Source: an uncultured Rubrobacteraceae bacterium
GTDB taxonomy: Bacteria; Actinomycetota; Rubrobacteria; Rubrobacterales; Rubrobacteraceae
NCBI GenBank assembly: GCA_902806065.1
Contig: CADCVE010000037.1
Coordinates: 1 to 64,000, forward strand
Length of the DNA: 64,000 nt
Reading direction: 5' to 3'
Made by a program: the position numbers and the translations under genes. The notes beneath the pieces are model-generated. The model searched no databases. It was given only the letters and a program-made list of their open reading frames with translations, and was not told where the DNA came from. Of this stretch, positions 57,197 to 64,000 are shown one piece after another (positions within the stretch are counted from its first letter, which is position 1; each line of letters starts with the position of its first letter).

Positions 57197-58291
57197 GTGG
57201 CTGATACAGGTCTACTACAGGGTGTAGCTACGGAGACAGTACAGACTCCCCGGCTGAGAACGCACCTCTTGACCGGTGGCACCGAAGGTGGCGAGCCGGT
57301 CTTTTTCATCCACGGCAACGTCTCCTCCTCGCGCTTCTTCGAGGAGACCCTGGCAGCGCTGTCCAATGGAGCTAATTACCGGGGGATCGCTCCCGACCTC
57401 AGGGGGTTCGGTGGCTCAGAGACGAAGCCGTTGGACGCCACCCGGGGACTCGGAGACTTCTCCGACGACCTGCATGCCCTCGCGGGCGCTCTAGGACTTG
57501 AGGAACGCAAGATCCACCTGGTCGGATGGTCTGTGGGAGGCATGGTAGTCATGCGTTACGCGATGGACCACCCGGACGAGGTTGCCTCGTTGACGCTCGT
57601 AAACCCCATGTCCCCCTTCGGGTTCGGGGGGACCAGGGACGTCTCCGGCACGCCATGCTGGCCGGACTACGCCGGATCCGGGGGAGGGACGGTAAGCCCC
57701 GAGTTCGTGAGCCGCCTGAGAGAGGGCGACCGGAGCGATAAAGACCTCAACTCACCCCGCAACGTAATGAACGCCTTCTACTTCAAGCCCCCGTTCCGGG
57801 CGCCAGCGGAAAGGGAAGAGGTTCTCGTCTCCTCCATGCTCTCGACGAGGGTGGCGGAGGAGAACTACCCGGGGAGCATATCACCATCCAGGAACTGGCC
57901 GCACGTCGCGCCCGGCGCCACAGGCATGAATAATGCCATCTCGCCCCGGTATTGTGACCTTGGGGGGTTGGCGGAGATAGAACCGAAGCCTTCTGTACTC
58001 TGGATCCGGGGCGCCGATGATGCGATCGTCTCCAACACCTCACTCCTGGATCTCGGCGTCCTTGGCAGATCAGGCATATTGCCAGAGTGGCCGGGCCAGG
58101 AAACCTACCCCCCGCAGCCGATGGTCTCCCAGATTCGGGCAGTACTTGACAACTACGCCTCGCGAGGCGGGACATACCGCGAGGAAGTCTTCACCAATTG
58201 CGGTCACTCCCCGCACATCGAAAAGCCCGAAGAGTTTCGGAGGCTTCTCTTCGGCTTCCTCGACAAGCATCTCGCGTCATCCTCGGCGTGA
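57197..58291 (+). CDS. Alpha/beta hydrolase
   Basis: The 364-residue enzyme starts at GTG 57197 with AGGAGG six bases upstream. The fold begins PVFFIHGNVSSSRFFEETLA, with LRGFGGSETKPLDATRGLG, the nucleophile Ser in HLVGWSVGGMVVMRYAMDHP, the Asp in WIRGADDAIVSN and the His in FTNCGHSPHIEKPEEFRRLL. A lid insert of roughly 100 residues lies between the nucleophile and the Asp, longer than usual. It follows the methyltransferase by 83 bases. Substrates cannot be predicted; esterase, haloperoxidase-like or lactonase roles are all possible. The longer upstream frame has no match. Confidence 0.88.
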   Translation: MADTGLLQGVATETVQTPRLRTHLLTGGTEGGEPVFFIHGNVSSSRFFEETLAALSNGANYRGIAPDLRGFGGSETKPLDATRGLGDFSDDLHALAGALGLEERKIHLVGWSVGGMVVMRYAMDHPDEVASLTLVNPMSPFGFGGTRDVSGTPCWPDYAGSGGGTVSPEFVSRLREGDRSDKDLNSPRNVMNAFYFKPPFRAPAEREEVLVSSMLSTRVAEENYPGSISPSRNWPHVAPGATGMNNAISPRYCDLGGLAEIEPKPSVLWIRGADDAIVSNTSLLDLGVLGRSGILPEWPGQETYPPQPMVSQIRAVLDNYASRGGTYREEVFTNCGHSPHIEKPEEFRRLLFGFLDKHLASSSA

Positions 58292-58331
58292 GACGTCACG
58301 AAGGTTACCCGCGGTCTCCTGACTCGTATCT

Positions 58332-58712
58332 TTAGGCCTTCTCCTCGCGATACTCCTGGATATCCTGGTACAACTCGTCGGGGAAGGTCAGCTCGTTGTA
58401 GACATTGCATGCGTCCGGATCATCGGGGTCCGGGCAGATCTGGAAGTCCTGCTCCTTCTGCCACTGCAGGATCTTCTCTCGCCGCGGTGGGTTGTAGCCC
58501 TTCTCCTCGACCTGCTGCACCAGTGCCTTAGCCTCGTTCTCGTCGGTGTCACGGTCCTTGGCTAGTAGCTGTGCAAGCTCCTCGTTATCCACGAAGTAGC
58601 GCGCGACCATAGCGAAGGTCAGCCGGCCGTAGTGGCCGATGTCCTCGCCCTTCTCCAAGGCCTCCAGCATATTGTTCATCATCGGGCTCTGCTTCAGATC
58701 CTCTACGGACAT
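58332..58712 (-). CDS. Conserved-looking acidic protein of unknown function
   Basis: I do not recognise this 126-residue protein. It is mainly helical and acidic, with MNNMLEALEKGEDIGHYGRL, FAMVARYFVDNEELAQLLAK and a C-terminal part with two Cys (FQICPDPDDPDACNVYNE) and DELYQDIQEYREEKA. The well-formed codon use and lack of membrane segments suggest a real soluble protein. The two Cys are ten residues apart and could bind metal. It lies 96 bases after the sirtuin gene on the same strand, converging on the alpha/beta hydrolase. Confidence 0.7.
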   Translation of the reverse strand: MSVEDLKQSPMMNNMLEALEKGEDIGHYGRLTFAMVARYFVDNEELAQLLAKDRDTDENEAKALVQQVEEKGYNPPRREKILQWQKEQDFQICPDPDDPDACNVYNELTFPDELYQDIQEYREEKA

Positions 58713-58808
58713 AGCTTATGCTCCTCTTCAATCGCCTGAAAGAAGGATAAGGACAAACGCCAGAAAAACCACCCCTAAAGGCGCTGTCCCTTCGCCCGCC
58801 AACTCTCT

Positions 58809-59582
58809 TTATCCTCCATGACCTCCAAGGTCTCTCCCAAACGCCGTCTCCATAAGTGCCGGCAGCACCTCGCCCGCCCGGCCCCGCAAGAGATACTCAG
58901 CATACGGGCTTAGAGGTGTCTGGTTCGAGTTTATCTCGGCGATGACGGCCCCGTTTCGCAGCGCATCCAAAGCCAACGAAGCCGCTGGCTGCACGAGGCC
59001 GGACGTACCAATGGAGAAAAACAGGTCGCAGTCGCGAGCCGCCTCCAGGGCTTCTTCAAACTCCCGAACCGGCAACGCCTCCCCAAACCACACTACATCC
59101 GGACGCAGGAAAGCCCCGCAGTTCGGGCAGGAAGGCGGGACGTCCGTATCGTCCTCTCGAGGCTCGACCACGACCTCCTCAACGGAGCATTTGGAGCGCG
59201 TGATGTTGCCATGTAGCTCCGTAACGTTCTGGCTCCCCGCCCGCCGGTGCAGGCCGTCGACGTTCTGGGTTATGAGGACGACGCCGGGGACTCGGTTCTC
59301 CAGCACGGCTAGCGCCCGGTGACCAGGGTTCGGGACGGCCTGTTCTACAAGCTCGCGGCGCCACGCGTACCACTCCCAGACCAGGCGCGGATCCCGGGCG
59401 AATGCCTCCGGGGTGGCCAGTTCCTGGGGTTCGTACCGAGCCCAGAGGCCCGTCTGAGCGTCCCGGAAAGTCGGGACGCCACTCTCGGCGGAGATGCCCG
59501 AGCCGGTGAGGACGGCGATACCGCGCGCGTTTTGCAGCGTGGTAACGAGGCTCTCAGGGATGCCAACAGGCGCGTCTACCAC
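58809..59582 (-). CDS. NAD-dependent protein deacylase (sirtuin, SIRT5/CobB class)
   Basis: The 257-residue sirtuin removes acyl groups from lysine using NAD. It has the NAD loop VLTGSGISAESGVPTFRDAQ, LITQNVDGLHRRAG and the catalytic His in VTELHGNITRSKC, then CPNCGAFLRPDVVWFGE and FFSIGTSGLVQPA. The Tyr-x-x-Arg pair in YAWRRELV, which selects succinyl- and malonyl-lysine in SIRT5-type enzymes, is present. As in other class III bacterial members, the first zinc Cys pair is reduced to one Cys (SKCSVEE). It lies ten bases after hisS. Desuccinylase preference is inferred from the motif. Confidence 0.88.
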   Translation of the reverse strand: MVDAPVGIPESLVTTLQNARGIAVLTGSGISAESGVPTFRDAQTGLWARYEPQELATPEAFARDPRLVWEWYAWRRELVEQAVPNPGHRALAVLENRVPGVVLITQNVDGLHRRAGSQNVTELHGNITRSKCSVEEVVVEPREDDTDVPPSCPNCGAFLRPDVVWFGEALPVREFEEALEAARDCDLFFSIGTSGLVQPAASLALDALRNGAVIAEINSNQTPLSPYAEYLLRGRAGEVLPALMETAFGRDLGGHGG

Positions 59583-59592
59583 TCACCTCCGG

Positions 59593-60873
59593 TCAGACCC
59601 CCAGAGCCTTTATCAGCTCCCAGGGTCCCTCCACGATCGAGACAGCACGCTGCTCGCCAGTAGTCATGTCGCGCACGGAGCAGACCCCGTCCGCCAACTC
59701 TTCGTCCCCGATGACGACCGCATACCGGGCGCCGCCCCGGTCGGCCTGCTTGAACTGTCCTTTGGCGCTGCGGTCGGCGTAATCCAGGTCGCAGGAGAGC
59801 CCCGAAGAGCGCAGGACGCTCGCCAGACTAAACGCTGGCAGTCGCGCCTCGGGGGCGAGGGTGATAAAGAAAACGTCCAGCTTCGGTACCTCGTCCGGCG
59901 CGTTCGCGGCGAGCAGGATACGTTCGACGCCGCTGCCGAACCCGATCCCCGGCATCTCCGGTCCGCCGAGCTCCTGGACCAGCCCGTTGTAACGTCCCCC
60001 ACCCCCCACTGTATCCTGCGCCCCAAGCGCCGTACTCTTCGCCTCGAAGACCGTCAAAGTGTAATAGTCCAGCCCCCGTACGAGCCGCTCGTCTATCGCA
60101 TACGGTACGCCAACCACCGCCAACCCCTCCTTCACGGCCTCGAAATATCCCTTCGCCTCCTCACTGAGAAAGTCCCCGATCCTCGGCGCTTCGGCGAGCA
60201 GCGCCTGAGTGTTCGCGTTCTTGGAGTCAAAGGTGCGCAGGGGGTTGGTCTCGATGCGGGAGACGGAGTCCGGGTCTAGCTCGGACTCGTGCTTTTTGAG
60301 GTAACCCCGTAACTCCGGGACGAAACGACGCCTGGTTTCGAGGTCACCCAGGTTGTTCAGGTAGACGATCTCGTCCCTTACGCCGAGGGCCTGGTGAATG
60401 TTGTAGAGGAGCGAGATGACCTCGACGTCGACAAGCGGGTCGGCGGAACCTATTACCTCCGCCCCGATCTGGACGTGCTGCCGGTACCGTCCCTTCTGCT
60501 GGCGCTCGTGGCGGAACATCGGCCCGAAGTACCACATCTTCACCGGCTGCGCGAGCTTGTACAGCCCATGCTCCACGTAAGAGCGCACGACGCCGGCGGT
60601 CCCTTCCGGCCGCAGGCTTAGCTCCCGACCGCCCTTGTCGTGGAAGACGAACATCTCCTTGCGCACGATGTCCGACGCTTCACCGACGCTGCGGATAAAG
60701 AGCCGCGCCTCCTCGAAGACGGGGAGCCGCACCTCCGTATAATTGTAGCGGCGGAAGAAGTCACGGGCGACGCTCTCCGCCCACGCCCACAGCTCCGGTC
60801 TCTCGTGCGGCTCCTGGCCCTGGCCCCCGCCCGGATAGACGTCGTAAGTGCCCTTCGGTCCCCTGTAGCTCAC
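59593..60873 (-). CDS. hisS: Histidyl-tRNA synthetase
   Basis: The 426-residue class II synthetase has RGPKGTYDVYPG at the start, LPVFEEARLFIRSVGEASDI, LRPEGTAGVVRSYVEHGLYK, motif 2 (FRHERQQKGRYRQHVQIGAE), the HisA box (LVRGLDYYTLTVFEAKS), GGGGRYNGLVQELGG and motif 3 (GIGFGSGVERILL). The GTG at 60873, overlapping the metallo-hydrolase stop (GTGA) with GGGAG just upstream, gives the normal length. The longer frame to 61011 reads into that gene and was rejected. Confidence 0.95.
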   Translation of the reverse strand: MSYRGPKGTYDVYPGGGQGQEPHERPELWAWAESVARDFFRRYNYTEVRLPVFEEARLFIRSVGEASDIVRKEMFVFHDKGGRELSLRPEGTAGVVRSYVEHGLYKLAQPVKMWYFGPMFRHERQQKGRYRQHVQIGAEVIGSADPLVDVEVISLLYNIHQALGVRDEIVYLNNLGDLETRRRFVPELRGYLKKHESELDPDSVSRIETNPLRTFDSKNANTQALLAEAPRIGDFLSEEAKGYFEAVKEGLAVVGVPYAIDERLVRGLDYYTLTVFEAKSTALGAQDTVGGGGRYNGLVQELGGPEMPGIGFGSGVERILLAANAPDEVPKLDVFFITLAPEARLPAFSLASVLRSSGLSCDLDYADRSAKGQFKQADRGGARYAVVIGDEELADGVCSVRDMTTGEQRAVSIVEGPWELIKALGV

Positions 60874-61448
60874 ACAACTCCCAGGGGCAGGTACGGGTTC
60901 GTCTCCAGCTCTTCGAGAGCGTTCAGGACCTGACCGTGTCCCGCGAAGAGACGCGTCGTGTGGTCCCACAGCGGCATCACCTTCCTCAAAGACACTTCGA
61001 TCTCCTCCCACGACGCCCCGGAGAGGTCCGTTCGGCCCACGCTCCCGGAGAGTATGAGATCCCCCACGATCTGGTCTTTACCAACTACGAACGTTACTGA
61101 TCCCGGCGAGTGCCCCGGTGTATGTAGGACATGCAGGGTCTCCCCGGCCATCACGAGATCCTCCCCATCACCCAGCGGCTCGTAGTCCACGATGCCGGCC
61201 CCTTCCGCATCCGCCGGGTGGGCGTAGACGGGGGCGTTCGTCTCGACCCGGATGGCGTCCAGCGCTCCGACGTGGTCGGCGTGTCCGTGTGTGATCAAGA
61301 TGGCAGCGACAGGACGGGTGGTTTCGGCGAGAATCTTCTCCGGCTCGGCTCCGGCGTCCACGATCAGGTCTCCCCCCGGAGCGTGAACCACGTAGGCGTT
61401 TACCTCGAAACCGCCCATGTCCAGGCGGACCTGCTCTATCTCGGACAT
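60870..61448 (-). CDS. Metallo-beta-lactamase-fold hydrolase (glyoxalase II-like)
   Basis: The 192-residue protein has the zinc signature LITHGHADHVGALDAIR (HxHxDH), LHTPGHSPGSVTFVVGKD, LILSGSVGRTDL with the metal Asp position read as Gly-Ser, and a final His in LFAGHGQVLNALEELETNPY. Proteins of this size between relA and hisS are common in actinobacteria and are usually annotated as hydroxyacylglutathione hydrolase-like. In this setting a thiol other than glutathione is likely. The bridging Asp of other members is often D in GDxL; here LILSGSVG follows VGD, so D is retained. It starts at ATG 61448. Confidence 0.88.
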   Translation of the reverse strand: MSEIEQVRLDMGGFEVNAYVVHAPGGDLIVDAGAEPEKILAETTRPVAAILITHGHADHVGALDAIRVETNAPVYAHPADAEGAGIVDYEPLGDGEDLVMAGETLHVLHTPGHSPGSVTFVVGKDQIVGDLILSGSVGRTDLSGASWEEIEVSLRKVMPLWDHTTRLFAGHGQVLNALEELETNPYLPLGVV

Positions 61449-61471
61449 CGGCGCCTCCTGATCTAGTAACT

Positions 61472-63730
61472 CTAGTGGTTGAGCGGTGTTCCGTCGCGGG
61501 AGACCCGTCGGACATCATAAACGTCGGGGATAGAGCGGATCTTACGCCGGATCTCCTCCACATGCCCCAGGCTCGCCGCCTTGAACGCAAACCTGCTCAA
61601 AGCCGTCCGGTCCTCTATGGTATCCACCCGTGCCGACAGGATGCTCACCCCCGCATCAGAGATAGTCGAAGTTACGTCTTTCAACAGATGCATTCGGTCC
61701 AACGCCTCGACGAGTATCTCCACCGTAAAGAGTCTCCCCTTGCCCTGCGCCCAATCGACCTCCACAAAACGCTCCGGATCCCGCGCACTCAACGCCCGTG
61801 CATTGGTACAACCCGCCGAGTGAACTACCACGCCGCGTCCCAAGGAGACGTAGCCAACGATATCATCGCCCGGCATCGGGCTACAGCACCGTGCCAGACG
61901 GGTGAGGATCCCGCTCGACCCGACGACCCGCACCCCGGTCTCCTCACCCGTCCCATCGTCGCCGGTATTGCCGGGCAATGGCAGCGGCACCAGCGCCGGG
62001 GTGCGCGACGCGCCGATCCCACCAGTATCCGCATCCTCTTCGTCTTTGGGCCGGACCTTCTCTACAACCCTGTGCGCCACGTTATCGGCCGAGATGGCAC
62101 CGAGGCCAACCGCCGCGAGCATGTCCTCCACCGTCGGGTAATTGGTGCTCTTCACAACCTCTTCCCAGACGTCGGCCGGGACCTTGTCTCTGTCCACCCG
62201 CTGCTTTTTCAGGAGTGCCCCGACCTTCTCGCGCCCGAGACTCAGGTTGTCCTCCCAATCGACCTTGTTGAAGAACTGCCGGATCTTGTTGCGGGCGCGT
62301 CCGCTCTGAACCACGGCTAGCCAGTCCCGGCTCGGCTTCGCGGCCTTGCCGGTGATGATCTCCACCCGGTCCCCGGAGAGTAGCTCGGAGTCGAGCGGCA
62401 CGATCCTATCGTTGACCCTCGCCCCCACGGTGCGATGCCCCACCTCCGTATGCACGTGGTAAGCGAAATCAATCGGTGTCGCCCCCGCCGGCAAGCTCAT
62501 CACGTCGCCCTTGGGCGTAAACACGTAGACTTCATCCGCAACCAACTCGCCCTTCAGAGACTCCATGAAATCAGCGGCGTCGGTAGTCTCCTTTTGCCAC
62601 TCCATCATGCTCTTCAACCACGTCAGCCGGTCTACCTGGCTATCCTTGAGGCCGTGCTTGTACATCCAGTGCGCCGCGATACCATACTCGGCGATAGTGT
62701 CCATCTCGCGCGTCCGGATCTGTATCTCCAGCAACTTCCCCTCGTTGGACATGACCGTCGTATGCAAAGACTGGTACATGTTGAACTTGGGCATCGCGAT
62801 GTAGTCCTTGAAACGTCCCGGTATAGGTTTCCACGCGGAGTGAACCACGCCGATAGTCCCGTAACAGTCCCGGACGTTGTCCACTACGATACGCAAGCCG
62901 GCGAGGTCGTAGATCTCGTTGAACTCCTTGTTGCGTCGCACCATCTTGTTGTATATGGAGTAGAAGTGCTTGACCCGCCCCTTGACCTCGGCCTCTACTC
63001 CGGCCTCCTTGAGATGCCCCTTCAACTCCTCGGCCGTAGCGTTGATAAACGCCTCTCGATCCGCTCTTCTGGCGGCCACGAGCCGCTTTATCTCCTCATA
63101 GCGCCTCGGGTGCAGCGTAGCGAAGGCCAGGTCCTCCAGCTCCCACTTCACGGAGTAGATACCGAGCCGGTGGGCCAGCGGAGCGTAAATCTCTAACGTC
63201 TCCGTAGCCTTCTTGAGCTGGTTATCACGCTTGAGATAGGCGAGTGTACGCATATTGTGCAGCCGGTCCGCCAGCTTGATGATGATCACACGCACGTCCC
63301 GGCTCATCGCCACGATCATCTTCCGCAGCGACTCCGCCTGCGCCTCCTCCAAATTCCCCGAAGGCAGCCGCTTGAGCTTCGTCACCCCGTCCACGATGTC
63401 CACTAGCTCCTCGCCGAACTTCTTCCCAAGCTCCGCCTTGGTGATCTCTGTATCCTCCAGGACATCATGCAAGATCGCCGCGGCGATGGTAGTCGAATCG
63501 AGGTGCAGGTCCGCGAGAATATCCGCGGTCGCAAGCGGATGGTAGACAAAGGGCTCCCCACTCTTACGAACCTGTCCCTTGTGGGCGGCGTGGGCCGTCG
63601 CGTAGGCCCCGGCTATGAGCTCCTCGTCCGCCTCGGGATCATAAGCGGTGACCTTGCGCAGCAGGGAGGTAATCGTCACCTCCGGGACGGGTACGGCTCT
63701 TGGATAAGCTTCTTCGCGGATCATCTCCAT
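61472..63730 (-). CDS. relA: Bifunctional (p)ppGpp synthetase/hydrolase RelA/SpoT (Rel)
   Basis: This 752-residue enzyme makes and breaks the stringent-response alarmone. The HD hydrolase has AHKGQVRKSGEPFVYHPLAT and ILHDVLEDTEITK near residue 88, and KLADRLHNMRTLAYLK. The synthetase has RVKHFYSIYNKM, GRFKDYIAMPKFNMYQSLHT, LEIQIRTREMDTIAEYGIAA. TGS (about 405-465, VYVFTPKGDVMSLPAGATPI) and a C-terminal ACT domain (FTVEILVEALDRMHLLKDVT) follow. The RxKD-type RFKD in the synthetase and the intact HD motif fit a true bifunctional Rel. It heads a rel-MBL-hisS operon. ATG 63730 is used. Confidence 0.94.
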   Translation of the reverse strand: MEMIREEAYPRAVPVPEVTITSLLRKVTAYDPEADEELIAGAYATAHAAHKGQVRKSGEPFVYHPLATADILADLHLDSTTIAAAILHDVLEDTEITKAELGKKFGEELVDIVDGVTKLKRLPSGNLEEAQAESLRKMIVAMSRDVRVIIIKLADRLHNMRTLAYLKRDNQLKKATETLEIYAPLAHRLGIYSVKWELEDLAFATLHPRRYEEIKRLVAARRADREAFINATAEELKGHLKEAGVEAEVKGRVKHFYSIYNKMVRRNKEFNEIYDLAGLRIVVDNVRDCYGTIGVVHSAWKPIPGRFKDYIAMPKFNMYQSLHTTVMSNEGKLLEIQIRTREMDTIAEYGIAAHWMYKHGLKDSQVDRLTWLKSMMEWQKETTDAADFMESLKGELVADEVYVFTPKGDVMSLPAGATPIDFAYHVHTEVGHRTVGARVNDRIVPLDSELLSGDRVEIITGKAAKPSRDWLAVVQSGRARNKIRQFFNKVDWEDNLSLGREKVGALLKKQRVDRDKVPADVWEEVVKSTNYPTVEDMLAAVGLGAISADNVAHRVVEKVRPKDEEDADTGGIGASRTPALVPLPLPGNTGDDGTGEETGVRVVGSSGILTRLARCCSPMPGDDIVGYVSLGRGVVVHSAGCTNARALSARDPERFVEVDWAQGKGRLFTVEILVEALDRMHLLKDVTSTISDAGVSILSARVDTIEDRTALSRFAFKAASLGHVEEIRRKIRSIPDVYDVRRVSRDGTPLNH

Positions 63731-63866
63731 AGAGAGATTTTAACATTCCGGAGACCTGTAACCCTGGCGCAAAGGGACATGGAGCTTGCTGCCTCCCTTG
63801 CGGCATGGTCTCGAATCAGAATAGTTTAGTCACCCGGGGTTCTAGTTCTGTCAGTCGAGAAGCTGC

Positions 63867-64000
63867 TTATAGCCTGCGAGACCGGAAGATGACCACTAGC
63901 AGTATCGTCGCCATAACGAGCGCGAGGGTAAAGCCGGTGAAGGCAATGACGGGGACACCGAGGTAGGGTACTTCGGGGCCACCAGTGGCGAAGGCGCCGA
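63867..64000 (-). CDS. Partial membrane protein, probable ABC1/UbiB-type kinase C-terminus
   Basis: The frame ends at a TAA at 63867-63869 and runs off the right edge. The last 44 residues include FATGGPEVPYLGVPVIAFTG and one or two hydrophobic stretches (FTLALVMATILLVVIFRSRR) ending RSRRL. ABC1/AarF/UbiB proteins often finish with a similar pair of helices and an R-S-x-x-L tail. The kinase domain is outside the window, so the assignment is weak. Confidence 0.4.
   Translation of the reverse strand, partial: GAFATGGPEVPYLGVPVIAFTGFTLALVMATILLVVIFRSRRL

Overview
This window looks like chromosome from a high-GC actinobacterium, most probably of the Rubrobacter lineage. I infer this from gene content and order: rplS-trmD-rimM-khpA-rpsP-ffh-ftsY-smc-rnc runs into a complete fab operon. 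A pilB/pilT/pilC type IV pilus operon is joined to mltG-ruvX-alaS, there are paralogous SigB/SigF-type sigma factors, and GTG and TTG starts are frequent. No search was run, so the genus is an inference. No rRNA or tRNA genes and no CRISPR array were seen.

Layout. 1-1.6 kb is a disturbed left edge: the start of a methyltransferase-like gene, an IS5-type element with a frameshifted transposase, and an empty stretch. 1.6-2.3 kb holds a comM gene cut off at its Walker A motif. 2.4-25.7 kb (all minus strand) is a long housekeeping block: yraN, rnhB, rplS, trmD, rimM, khpA, rpsP, ffh, ftsY, smc, an AT-richer orphan membrane gene, rnc, fabF-acpP-fabG-fabZ-fabD-fabH-plsX, rpmF, a DUF177 gene, a SepIVA-like gene, an rsmD-coaD in-frame fusion, recG, and a degV/DAK2 pair resembling FakB/FakA. 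rpmB (plus) diverges at 25.9 kb. 26.3-29.9 kb is a ribD-ribE-ribBA-ribH operon under an FMN riboswitch. 30-44.4 kb holds rpe, a sigma factor, pilC (with an in-frame stop), pilT, a PilB with three N-terminal MshEN modules, a decayed aroE, mltG, ruvX, alaS, a second sigma factor coupled to a reduced RsbW-like protein, and two small membrane-associated proteins. 44.5-48.3 kb holds mnmA-iscU-iscS and a lipoprotein.

From 48.6 kb the plus strand carries aspS and then a tightly coupled five-gene cassette (50.6-55.9 kb): NodB-type deacetylase, acyl-CoA dehydrogenase-like protein, NodS-like methyltransferase, FAD oxidoreductase and a double glycosyltransferase. It looks like an uncharacterised glycan or glycolipid pathway and is the best candidate for new biology here. 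After it come a PhaC-like remnant, a TIGR00027-type methyltransferase and an alpha/beta hydrolase. 58.3-64 kb (minus) returns to core genes: an unknown protein, a SIRT5-type sirtuin, hisS, a metallo-beta-lactamase-fold hydrolase, relA/spoT, and the C-terminal end of a probable ABC1/UbiB kinase.

How the genes work together. FabH/FabD/FabZ/FabG/ACP/FabF with PlsX make acyl chains and acyl-phosphate, and the FakA/FakB-like pair could feed exogenous fatty acids into the same acyl-phosphate pool. IscS, the IscU-like protein and MnmA form a sulfur-relay block. Ffh and FtsY are the co-translational targeting pair. Decay is concentrated in accessory functions (comM, pilC, aroE, the transposase). Together these suggest ongoing loss of competence and pilus functions and of this aroE copy, unless some of the lesions are sequence errors.
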